This document shows positions 1-6,028 of a DNA stretch of 11,878 bases, piece by piece (position 1 is the stretch's first letter; each line of letters begins with the position of its first letter). The notes beneath the pieces were generated by a model. That model worked only from the letters and a program-made list of their open reading frames with translations, was not told where the DNA came from and made no database searches. The translations under genes and the position numbers were made by a program. The stretch comes from an uncultured Campylobacter sp. (lineage in GTDB: Bacteria > Campylobacterota > Campylobacteria > Campylobacterales > Campylobacteraceae), in the NCBI RefSeq assembly GCF_938045405.1, contig NZ_CALIMW010000138.1, positions 1-11,878 on the forward strand, written 5' to 3'.

Positions 1-167
1 GAACAAGCCATTTTATGCCGGAATTTCAAAGTAGATTTTCAATTTTTGGATATATCATTTTCTTTCAATCCGGTTTTTCTCTTTCGGGTTCCGTAATATT
101 AATGTCTACATTCGAATTTATTTACAAAATATATTTCTATTTAAGAGAAGCTAAGCGCATTGGATAA
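1..167 (+). CDS. Possible 3' end of an unidentified gene (partial)
   Basis: The third plus-strand frame is open from the left edge (first full codon at 3) to a TAA at 165-167, about 54 codons. The translation is rich in Phe, Ile, Ser and Tyr. It has a hydrophobic stretch (GYIIFF...SLSGSVILM) followed by a basic end (YLREAKRIG), as at the cytoplasmic tail of a membrane protein. No family is recognisable. The frame lies in AT-rich DNA, where stops are frequent, so this length is suggestive but could be chance. The other two plus frames close earlier (about 96 and 34). Confidence 0.3.
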   Translation, partial: TSHFMPEFQSRFSIFGYIIFFQSGFSLSGSVILMSTFEFIYKIYFYLREAKRIG

Positions 168-212
168 AATCAATTAATAGAACCCGTATATGAGACGCCC
201 AAAGTTTTGCTC

Positions 213-266
213 TAAGATGAGCGACTCTTTAGTTGAAAGTGTATATGTGTAAATTCGCTCATCTTA
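213..266. repeat. 12-bp perfect inverted repeat with 30-nt spacer
   Basis: TAAGATGAGCGA at 213-224 is exactly complementary to TCGCTCATCTTA at 255-266. The 30-nt spacer contains a weaker internal hairpin (CTTT...AAAG). No T-run follows on either strand, so it does not look like a classical intrinsic terminator, although it lies 3' of the lipoprotein gene and of the possible gene tail at 1-167. A regulator site or an RNA structure is possible. Nothing else is visible in 168-366. Confidence 0.6.
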
Positions 267-366
267 TGGGGATAAAATATTAAATTATAAATTCAAATTC
301 TACTTATAAAAAATGCTAAAGCAACTGCGGACGAATCAAAAGCGCACTAAATTTAAAATTTACGCC

Positions 367-1002
367 TTAATTTGCAATCGCCTCTACGGTGCTAGAAGTA
401 GCATAAATCAATCCGCCTACGGTGATGAAAACTACGGTACCTACGATTAATATCGGTAGCGCTATGATAACGCCAAGAGGGTTAGGTCCACTGCTTTCCT
501 TACTACCTGGTAGAATTTCGAGATTTGCTTTTATAGGCGTCTTTAATCTATCGCTAGGCTTCATTATTTCGTTTAAATTTTTTATATACACTACTTGCGC
601 ATCAAAGTTAAAAACAACCTCGATCTCGCCTTTTTTTTCATCTATTTCGATGCGATTTGCCAGAGCCTTGATTTTGGCTACGTCTGCGCCTGCGGCGGAA
701 TTTAAAAATGCGCTAAATTCGCCGTGCGCCCGCCCGGTATCGGCATTCGTCACGACTATTTTAACAAGCTCGCGTTTAAGCCCCTTGGCGTAACCCTCGT
801 CGTAGAAGCGCGATATGTTTTTAAGCGAAGAGCCGCGCGTTAGCACGTAGCTAAATTTTTCACCGACGATATACTCTTTGCCGTCATTTACGAAAAACGC
901 CTTTATGCTCTCGCTCGTCTGCTGCTTGGTCGAGATGGAGCCCTGCTTACACTGGCACCCAACTAACACTACGGCTAATAAAATCGCGATAAATTTTTTC
1001 AT
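367..1002 (-). CDS. Predicted lipoprotein with C-terminal hydrophobic helix (paralogue A)
   Basis: This 211-residue protein has a textbook lipoprotein signal: MKK, a hydrophobic core, and lipobox L13-V14-G15-C16. Lipidation at Cys16 and export are therefore expected. A second cysteine follows at 18. Residues 35-153 form a hydrophilic domain I do not recognise. Residues 177-200 (LGVIIALPILIVGTVV...) are hydrophobic enough to be a transmembrane helix, which is unusual in a lipoprotein. The start is supported by AAGGAG at 1013-1008, five bases upstream. It is about 80% identical by eye, over residues 35-153, to the protein encoded at 4320-4937 in the opposite orientation. The two differ mainly just after the signal and in the C-terminal helix. 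The gene is divergent from the nitric oxide reductase gene. Function unknown. Confidence 0.85.
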   Translation of the reverse strand: MKKFIAILLAVVLVGCQCKQGSISTKQQTSESIKAFFVNDGKEYIVGEKFSYVLTRGSSLKNISRFYDEGYAKGLKRELVKIVVTNADTGRAHGEFSAFLNSAAGADVAKIKALANRIEIDEKKGEIEVVFNFDAQVVYIKNLNEIMKPSDRLKTPIKANLEILPGSKESSGPNPLGVIIALPILIVGTVVFITVGGLIYATSSTVEAIAN

Positions 1003-1050
1003 ACTTACTCCTTTTTTTTAAAAACTGCCATCGACTGACTATTGCTTGAT

Positions 1051-1056
1051 TTTATA
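1051..1056 (-). promoter_or_regulatory. Possible -10 element for lipoprotein A
   Basis: On the minus strand TATAAA (within TATAAAAT, 1056-1049) lies about 40 bases upstream of the Shine-Dalgarno sequence, in an AT-rich context, as is common for Campylobacter sigma-70 promoters. No convincing -35 is visible, so this is a weak call. Confidence 0.3.
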
Positions 1057-1173
1057 TTTTTAATTTTACTATTTCGGGACTTAAATTTAGTATATTAAAA
1101 ATCTCACCTTAAGCGATCTTTCTTTGTAAAATTAGATAAATTCCAGCTTAAGCAGATAAATTTTATCTTTTTA

Positions 1174-1187
1174 TTGACGGACCTCAA
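1174..1187 (+). promoter_or_regulatory. FNR/CRP-family-like operator upstream of norB
   Basis: TTGA-CGGACC-TCAA has the half-sites and 14-bp geometry of FNR/DNR/CRP-type boxes (TTGAT-N4-ATCAA), and the symmetry extends one further base each side (A...T). Its centre (1180.5) lies about 41.5 bp upstream of the start predicted from the TAAAAT at 1210-1215. That is the classical class II activator position. Activation by a CRP/FNR-family regulator under low oxygen or nitrosative stress is inferred. C. jejuni NssR, a member of this family, prefers a TTAAC-type half-site, so the protein that binds here is uncertain. Confidence 0.5.
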
Positions 1188-1209
1188 TGCTTATCGAAAT
1201 TTAAATAGG

Positions 1210-1215
1210 TAAAAT
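1210..1215 (+). promoter_or_regulatory. Predicted -10 element of the norB promoter
   Basis: TAAAAT lies 30 bases before the ATG, leaving a leader of about 24 nt that contains the Shine-Dalgarno sequence. No -35 hexamer stands at the normal distance. The operator at 1174-1187 occupies that place instead, as expected for an activator-dependent promoter. Confidence 0.45.
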
Positions 1216-1245
1216 TCTCTCCTAATTTCAGTTAAAGGAGTGAAA

Positions 1246-3483
1246 ATGGCAGAATTTAAAAAGCTCTGGATGACGCTTGTAGTGGTACTCATCGTGGGCT
1301 TTAGTTTCTTGGGTTTTTACGGCGGCGAGGTGTATAGGCAATCTCCGCCGGTGGTAAAATTTACCGATGCTAGCGGAGCTGAGCTAATCAGTACCGAGCG
1401 CATTTACCGCGGGCAGGAGGCCTGGCAGAGCATCGGCGGTATGCAGGTGGGCTCTATATGGGGTCACGGAGCGTATCAGGCGCCTGATTGGAGCGCGGAT
1501 TGGCTGCATAAGGAGCTGGTCGCGTTTATGGATATCAAGGCGCAGGAGCGTTTCGGCGTGAAATTTGATGCTTTAAATGACGAGCAAAAGGCGCAGATCA
1601 AGGCGCTTACCAAGGCTGAGTATCGCACCAACACCGTAAAAGACGGCACCGTCAAGCTAAGCGATGATCGCTTGAAAGCTATGGCGGTCGTAAAAGACGA
1701 GTACATGGGCGTTTTCGGAAACGATCCGCGCTTTAAAAAGCTTCGCGAGGATTACGCGATGAAGGAAAACACGCTCGCAAACGAGCAACACCGCGCCGAG
1801 CTCGTGGATTTCATCTTTTGGACTGCGTGGGCGGTTTCTACGGATCGTCCGAGCGGAGAGGCGACCTATACCAATAACTGGCCGCACGAGCCGCTGATAG
1901 ACAATGTCCCTACCACGGAAAACGTCATTTGGACTATCGCGAGCCTCGTTATTTTGCTTACCGGCATCGGTCTTCTGGTGTGGTTTGGAAATTTCTACGG
2001 CAAAAAGGACGAGGATTTCGAGGCTCCTGCGAAGCTAAACGCCGATCCGATCGCCGCTTTAGCGCTTACGCCGTCGCAAAAGGCGCTCGGCAAGTACCTT
2101 TTCGTAGCGATTGCGTTGTTTGCATTTCAGGCCTTCATCGGCGGCTTTGTTGCGCACTATACGATCGAGGGTCAGTCCTTTTTCGGGCTTGATATTTCGC
2201 AATATATCCCTTACTCGCTAGCGCGCACCTGGCACGTGCAGGCGTCCATTTTCTGGATCGCTACGGGCTTTTTGGCGGCAGGATTGTTTCTAGCGCCGAT
2301 CATCAACGGCGGCAAGGATCCTAAATTTCAAAAGCTCGGCGTGGACGTGCTTTTCTACGCGCTTCTTTTCTTGGTCGTCGGCAGCTTCGCGGGCGAATAC
2401 ATGGCGATTGCGGGCAAGATGGATCCAAGCAGCAGCTTCTGGATCGGACATCAAGGATATGAGTATTTAGACCTCGGTAGAATTTGGCAGCTGATACTGT
2501 TTGTGGGCCTTGTGATCTGGATGGTACTCGTGCTTCGCGGCTTTATCGCAGGCTTTAGAGCCGATGGCGATAAGAATTTATTAGCGATCTTTACCGCTTC
2601 GGTTATCGCCGTGGGGCTTTTTTACGGCGCAGGGCTATTCTACGGACAGCGCTCGCCGATCCCTGTGATGGAGTATTGGCGCTGGTGGGTCGTGCACCTT
2701 TGGGTCGAGGGATTTTTCGAGGTTTTTGCGACGGCGTCTTTGGCGTTCGTGTTCGCATCCTTGGGCTTAGTAAGCAAGAAATTTGCCACCTACACCTCGA
2801 TCGCTAGCGCGTCGATTTTCCTAATCGGCGGAATTCCTGGCACCTTCCACCACCTCTATTTTGCGGGCACCACTACGCCGATAATGGCTGTGGGTGCGAG
2901 CTTTTCGGCGCTTGAAGTCGTGCCTTTGGTGCTTTTGGGCTCAGAGGCGTTTCATTACTACAAGCTTCAATTCGCGCAGGATTGGGCCAAGCGTCTAAAA
3001 TGGCCGCTTTACTGCTTCATCGCCGTGGCGTTTTGGAATATGCTGGGCGCGGGCGTTTTCGGCTTTTTGATCAACCCGCCGCTTGCGCTATTTTACATCC
3101 AGGGCTTAAACACCACCGCGGTGCACGCTCATACGGCGCTATTTGGCGTATACGGCTTTTTGGCGCTCGGCTTCGTGTGGCTCGTGGCGCTGTATATTTA
3201 CAAAGACAAAAACTTTGACGATACACTGATGAAGATCGGCTTTTGGGCGCTTAACGCGGGTCTGCTTCTAATGGTGCTGATTTCGCTATTGCCTGTCGGA
3301 ATTTTGCAGGCATTCGCGGCGATCGACGTGGGTATGTGGTACGCAAGAAGCGCGGAATTTTTGCAAAAAGACAGCCTCTACGGGCTTCGCTGGGCGCGCA
3401 TCATCGGCGATACGATCTTTTTGGTAGGAAGCGTGTGCTTCTTGCTTCAAATCGTGCGAATGATATTCTCACGCGCTAAATAG
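1246..3483 (+). CDS. norB: Quinol-dependent nitric oxide reductase (qNOR), single subunit
   Basis: It reduces two NO to N2O with quinol electrons at the inner membrane. At 745 residues it has the usual length of the single-chain qNOR (also called NorZ). An N-terminal helix (about 7-27) precedes an extracytoplasmic domain fused to the catalytic core, with the qNOR signatures GGMQVGSIWGHGAY and TYTNNWPHEPLI. The expected metal ligands are visible: His330 (RTWHVQ), His484 with Glu488 and Glu492 (VVHLWVEGFFE), His535-His536 (TFHHLYF), and His627/His629 (VHAHTALFG). These match the haem and non-haem iron (FeB) ligands of the haem-copper oxidase superfamily. The fused domain has no CxxCH haem c motif, as expected for quinol-fed enzymes. 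ATG 1246 is chosen over the in-frame GTG at 1240 because AAAGGAG (1234-1240) overlaps that GTG and is well spaced for the ATG. No other denitrification gene is visible, so NO detoxification and respiration are both possible. Confidence 0.96.
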   Translation: MAEFKKLWMTLVVVLIVGFSFLGFYGGEVYRQSPPVVKFTDASGAELISTERIYRGQEAWQSIGGMQVGSIWGHGAYQAPDWSADWLHKELVAFMDIKAQERFGVKFDALNDEQKAQIKALTKAEYRTNTVKDGTVKLSDDRLKAMAVVKDEYMGVFGNDPRFKKLREDYAMKENTLANEQHRAELVDFIFWTAWAVSTDRPSGEATYTNNWPHEPLIDNVPTTENVIWTIASLVILLTGIGLLVWFGNFYGKKDEDFEAPAKLNADPIAALALTPSQKALGKYLFVAIALFAFQAFIGGFVAHYTIEGQSFFGLDISQYIPYSLARTWHVQASIFWIATGFLAAGLFLAPIINGGKDPKFQKLGVDVLFYALLFLVVGSFAGEYMAIAGKMDPSSSFWIGHQGYEYLDLGRIWQLILFVGLVIWMVLVLRGFIAGFRADGDKNLLAIFTASVIAVGLFYGAGLFYGQRSPIPVMEYWRWWVVHLWVEGFFEVFATASLAFVFASLGLVSKKFATYTSIASASIFLIGGIPGTFHHLYFAGTTTPIMAVGASFSALEVVPLVLLGSEAFHYYKLQFAQDWAKRLKWPLYCFIAVAFWNMLGAGVFGFLINPPLALFYIQGLNTTAVHAHTALFGVYGFLALGFVWLVALYIYKDKNFDDTLMKIGFWALNAGLLLMVLISLLPVGILQAFAAIDVGMWYARSAEFLQKDSLYGLRWARIIGDTIFLVGSVCFLLQIVRMIFSRAK

Positions 3484-3512
3484 AGCTTTCGCGAGCTTTT
3501 ATCGCCTGCTTT

Positions 3513-3542
3513 GCCTCGCGGGAATTTTATTTCTCGCGGGGC
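3513..3542 (+). terminator. Rho-independent terminator of norB
   Basis: GCCTCGCGGGAA (3513-3524) pairs with TTCTCGCGGGGC (3531-3542): 12 base pairs including two G-U wobbles around the six-base loop TTTTAT. CTTTTAAATTTT follows. It sits 30 bases after the norB stop, which suggests a monocistronic norB transcript. Confidence 0.75.
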
Positions 3543-3700
3543 CTTTTAAATTTTACTAGGCTTTGCAAGAGCCTTTTATGCGTGAGCTTTTTGCCGCAAA
3601 GGGTAGCCGCGCGAGCTTTAAGCTTAGCCGCAAATCGCGATCAATCTTTAAAATTTTAAAATTTCATCCCCTTAAATTTACCCAAGCCAAATTTTAAATT

Positions 3701-3709
3701 TGCTAAAAT
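3701..3709 (+). promoter_or_regulatory. Predicted extended -10 promoter of the yqeY gene
   Basis: TGCTAAAAT is an extended -10 element (TGn-TAAAAT) in an AT-rich context, with a predicted start near 3716 and a leader of about 27 nt that includes AAGGAG (3731-3736). No clear -35 is seen, which is normal for Campylobacter sigma-70 promoters. Confidence 0.45.
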
Positions 3710-3742
3710 CACCGCCGAAATTTTAATCTCAAGGAGTAGAAA

Positions 3743-4186
3743 ATGGGTGTGCGAGAGCAAATTTTAGAAGACATTAAAACGGCGATGAAGAGCGGCGATC
3801 ACTTCCGCAGAGACAGCCTGCGGATGCTTAACGCCGCGCTTAAGCAGGTCGAGGTGGACGAGCGCATCAGCCTTAGCGACGAGCGCGTCTTTAGCATACT
3901 TCAAAGCGAGATCAAGCGCCGAAACGACTCCGTACAGCAGTATCGCGCGGGCGGTCGCGAAGATCTGGTGCAAAAAGAACAGGGTGAGATCGAGATCATC
4001 GCGTCCTATCTGCCAGCGCAGCTAAGCGATGCCGAGCTTGCCGCAGAGGTTGGCTCGCTAATCGCGCAGCTCGGTGCGAGCGGCGCAAAGGACATGGGGC
4101 GCGTGATGAAAGCCGCCAAGGAAGCGCTCGGCTCAAGCGTGGACGGCAAGCGCCTAAGCGAGGCGGTCAAAGCGGCACTGAAGTAG
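3743..4186 (+). CDS. yqeY: GatB/YqeY-family protein
   Basis: This 147-residue cytosolic protein belongs to the stand-alone YqeY family, related to the tail domain of the GatB subunit of aspartyl/glutamyl-tRNA amidotransferase. Diagnostic features are the start (REQILEDIKTAMKSGD), the helix RRDSLRMLNAALKQVEVDER, the segment KRRNDSVQQYRAGGREDL, the hinge ASYLPAQLSD, and the C-terminal DMGRVMKAAKE...VDGKRLSEAVK. Length and order are standard. The family is thought to bind tRNA, but the role of free YqeY is not settled. AAGGAG six bases upstream fixes the start. It has its own predicted promoter and lies between norB and lipoprotein B, with no visible functional link to either. Confidence 0.93.
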   Translation: MGVREQILEDIKTAMKSGDHFRRDSLRMLNAALKQVEVDERISLSDERVFSILQSEIKRRNDSVQQYRAGGREDLVQKEQGEIEIIASYLPAQLSDAELAAEVGSLIAQLGASGAKDMGRVMKAAKEALGSSVDGKRLSEAVKAALK

Positions 4187-4319
4187 CCTGCGTTTGGAGT
4201 TAAATTTAAGTCCGGCTGCGGCTAAATTGTATCGGCGTAAAACTTCGCTGCTGAAATTTTTTGAGATAGAGCTTTGGCTGCGGAATTCATACGCTAATTT
4301 AAAATTTTAAAGGATCATC

Positions 4320-4937
4320 ATGAAAAAATTTATCGCGGTTTTACTAGCCGTCCTACTTGTGGGATGCCAGTGCAAACAAAACGTAGTGCCTGGGGCGAAC
4401 GAAACGCCCGAAAAGATAACGGCATTTTTCATAAACGATGGCAAGGAATACATCGTAGGCGAGAAGCTCAGCTATGTGCTGACGGATGGCTCGTCGCTTA
4501 AGAAAATCTCGGAATTTTACGATGGCGGATACGCCAAAGGGCTTAAGCGCGAGTTTGTACAGATCGAAGTGACGGATGCGAAAAACGGCGAGGCGCGCGG
4601 TAGCTTCAGTGCTTTTTTAAACTCTGCCGCAGGAGCAGACGTCGCCAAAATCAAAGCTCTGGCGGATCGCATAGAAATCGATGAGAAAAAGGGCGAGATA
4701 GAAGCGATTTTCTACTTCGATGCGCGCGTCGTACAGATCAAAAATCTTAGCGAAATAATGAAGCCAAGCGATAGGCTGCGCTCTCCGATACCCGCTCACA
4801 TCGAGGTTTTGCCGGAGCGCTGCGAGAGTAGCACTCTATCGGATGTGATAAGAGGCATCGTAGCTATACCGGTGGTAATCGTGGGAGCGGTACTTTTTCT
4901 GCCCGTGGTGATGATGCAGGAATATAGCCCTCAATAA
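4320..4937 (+). CDS. Predicted lipoprotein with C-terminal hydrophobic helix (paralogue B)
   Basis: This 205-residue paralogue of the protein at 367-1002 has the same lipoprotein signal with lipobox L13-V14-G15-C16 and the same CQCKQ start of the mature protein. The shared domain spans residues 35-153; within it, 101-128 (NSAAGADVAKIKALA...DEKKGEIE) differs at one position only. After residue 153 the two diverge, yet B also ends in a hydrophobic helix (about 177-199) and adds a cysteine at 168. AAAGGA (4309-4314) supports the start. The spacer to the gene at 4990 is 52 bases with no terminator visible, so the two may be co-transcribed. The inverted arrangement around norB-yqeY suggests a duplication. 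The domain is not one I recognise and the function is unknown. Confidence 0.85.
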   Translation: MKKFIAVLLAVLLVGCQCKQNVVPGANETPEKITAFFINDGKEYIVGEKLSYVLTDGSSLKKISEFYDGGYAKGLKREFVQIEVTDAKNGEARGSFSAFLNSAAGADVAKIKALADRIEIDEKKGEIEAIFYFDARVVQIKNLSEIMKPSDRLRSPIPAHIEVLPERCESSTLSDVIRGIVAIPVVIVGAVLFLPVVMMQEYSPQ

Positions 4938-4989
4938 TAAAAGCCGTGAAATTCCGTATCTTACAGCGAAACTTACAATGTAATGATCG

Positions 4990-5625
4990 ATGAAGCTCGG
5001 CGAAATTTGGTATAACTTAGATCGCAAGTTCGATCTATTTATGATCGCATTTTATTTGGCGGCGATGTGGTACGGATTTCTTTTTAGCTTGAATCCTAAA
5101 AGCTTAGATGATCTGAAAATCGCAAATGGAATAATTATGGATGTCAGAAGCGATGATGGGCGCGAATATATGCAGATTTTTACGGATGAGCGCAAATTTA
5201 TCAAAGTCTTTTTAAATGGCGATACGGATAACTTAACCTACTTTTATAAAAATAAAATTTTGCTCAATGCGGCAATTGTTGAAGCTAATTTTAAGCGCTC
5301 AGGAGCGGACGAGTGGCAAGGCGTAAATATCAAGCCTTCTATCTCGCTAATCGCATACGAATGGCTGGAAGGCAAGCGAGTTAAAGCTTGGTATCAAAGC
5401 CGTCCGTTTCCGTTTCAGGGTCGCGGCACGGCATATCAGGTCTTATTTTTGGATTACAATGCAAGCATCGATCCGCAGCAGCGCGAGTATCTGATGAAAT
5501 TCAGATATGACAAATACGCTACGATGGATGATAAATTTACAGCTACGATATTTGGAGCTTTGACGCTCATTTTTCTTGCGATAATGGCGGGCAAATTTTA
5601 TCAAGCATGGCGCCAACTGCAATAA
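4990..5625 (+). CDS. Unrecognised membrane protein, two predicted helices with a large central domain
   Basis: The 211-residue product has a hydrophobic segment at about 15-34 (LFMIAFYLAAMWYGFLF) and another at about 186-201 (ATIFGALTLIFLAIMAG). Between them is a domain of about 150 residues rich in charged and aromatic residues. Basic residues just outside both helices (R12, K13; K202, R208) place the termini in the cytoplasm and the central domain in the periplasm. That domain contains D155-Y156-N157-A158-S159, a match to the campylobacterial N-glycosylation sequon. An in-frame TGA at 4984 means translation cannot begin before ATG 4990. No good Shine-Dalgarno sequence precedes it, so translation may depend on the upstream lipoprotein gene. 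I recognise no family. Confidence 0.75.
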   Translation: MKLGEIWYNLDRKFDLFMIAFYLAAMWYGFLFSLNPKSLDDLKIANGIIMDVRSDDGREYMQIFTDERKFIKVFLNGDTDNLTYFYKNKILLNAAIVEANFKRSGADEWQGVNIKPSISLIAYEWLEGKRVKAWYQSRPFPFQGRGTAYQVLFLDYNASIDPQQREYLMKFRYDKYATMDDKFTATIFGALTLIFLAIMAGKFYQAWRQLQ

Positions 5626-5888
5626 ACATTGCGCCGCGAAATTTTAATTAGCATCGGATAGCCTGAAAACACGGCGCGCAGTATCGATACGAAACACTTT
5701 AAAAGGCGCTAGGCTTGCGCTGCATAAATTTTATTGCGGATAGCGGTGGCGAGTAGGATAAATTTGCAGTGTTAAATTTAAAGCGCTATTAAAATACAGA
5801 CCATAGTAGGGTTTAAAATTTTGATAAGTAGTGCGCGTCCTGCTTTAAAATTTTGAGGCTCCGGCTGCGCCGGCAAGCGCAAAATTCT

Positions 5889-5936
5889 AAATTTTAAACT
5901 GCATAAAATTTCAAAATTTAAACTGCGCGAGATTTC
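5889..5936. repeat. Imperfect tandem repeat, 2 x 24 bp
   Basis: Units 5889-5912 and 5913-5936 match at 19 of 24 positions and share AAACTGC in the middle and ATTTC at the end. A partial third unit (AAAATTTC, 5937-5944) follows. The second unit supplies the left arm of the hairpin at 5925-5963. Confidence 0.6.
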
Positions 5937-5963
5937 AAAATTTCAAAATTTTAAATCTCGCGC
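5925..5963. terminator. Strong hairpin, possible bidirectional terminator
   Basis: GCGCGAGATTT (5925-5935) is perfectly complementary to AAATCTCGCGC (5953-5963). The 17-nt interior can pair further through AAAATTT/AAATTTT beyond a bulged C. It lies between convergent genes. The absence of a uniform T-run makes the terminator call tentative. Confidence 0.45.
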
Positions 5964-6005
5964 TCGTTTAGCAGTATCCATAAATTTTAAGCGCCAAATG
6001 GGAGC

Positions 6006-6028
6006 AAATGGGCTAAAATAGCCCATTT
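6006..6028 (-). terminator. Hairpin over the stop codon of the AsmA-like gene
   Basis: AAATGGGCTA (6006-6015) and TAGCCCATTT (6019-6028) form a perfect 10-bp stem with a three-base loop. The gene's TAG stop is inside the 3' arm of the transcript hairpin. AAATGGG is repeated directly beyond it. Only short T-runs follow on the minus strand, so it may act as a terminator or as a 3'-end stabiliser. Confidence 0.45.

Larger units (their letters stand above)
5626..6012. other. Convergent gene-free spacer rich in inverted and direct repeats
   Basis: This 387-bp region lies between two genes that point at each other, and no open frame of interest is seen. Its first half is plain. The second half holds TTTAAAATTTTGA twice (5812-5824, 5844-5856), a small GC hairpin (CCGGC-TGC-GCCGG, 5861-5873), a 24-bp imperfect tandem pair (5889-5936) and a strong hairpin (5925-5963). 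These elements overlap so that the stretch from 5844 to 5963 is nearly continuous foldable sequence. It probably serves as a two-way transcription stop, although neither strand shows a clean hairpin plus long T-run. Confidence 0.6.

Noticed and set aside
1..96. Frame-1 open stretch at the left edge (31 codons)
   Set aside because: Shorter than the overlapping third-frame stretch and with no recognisable feature.
422..793. 123-codon plus-strand frame antisense to lipoprotein A
   Set aside because: It is the complement of a gene with a lipobox, a good ribosome site and a close paralogue; nothing supports this frame independently.
1174..1179. TTGACG as a -35 hexamer for norB
   Set aside because: It is 30 bp from the only good -10 element, far beyond the normal spacer, and is better explained as half of the palindromic operator.
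1240..1245. GTG at 1240 as the norB start
   Set aside because: It overlaps the Shine-Dalgarno sequence itself; ATG 1246 has the proper spacing. The same reasoning rejects TTG 8735 for groEL.
3630..3720. Recurrent TTTAAAATTTT words here and in most spacers, considered as a CRISPR or dispersed repeat family
   Set aside because: They are short, irregularly spaced and self-palindromic, as expected in AT-rich campylobacterial spacers. No repeat-spacer regularity is present.
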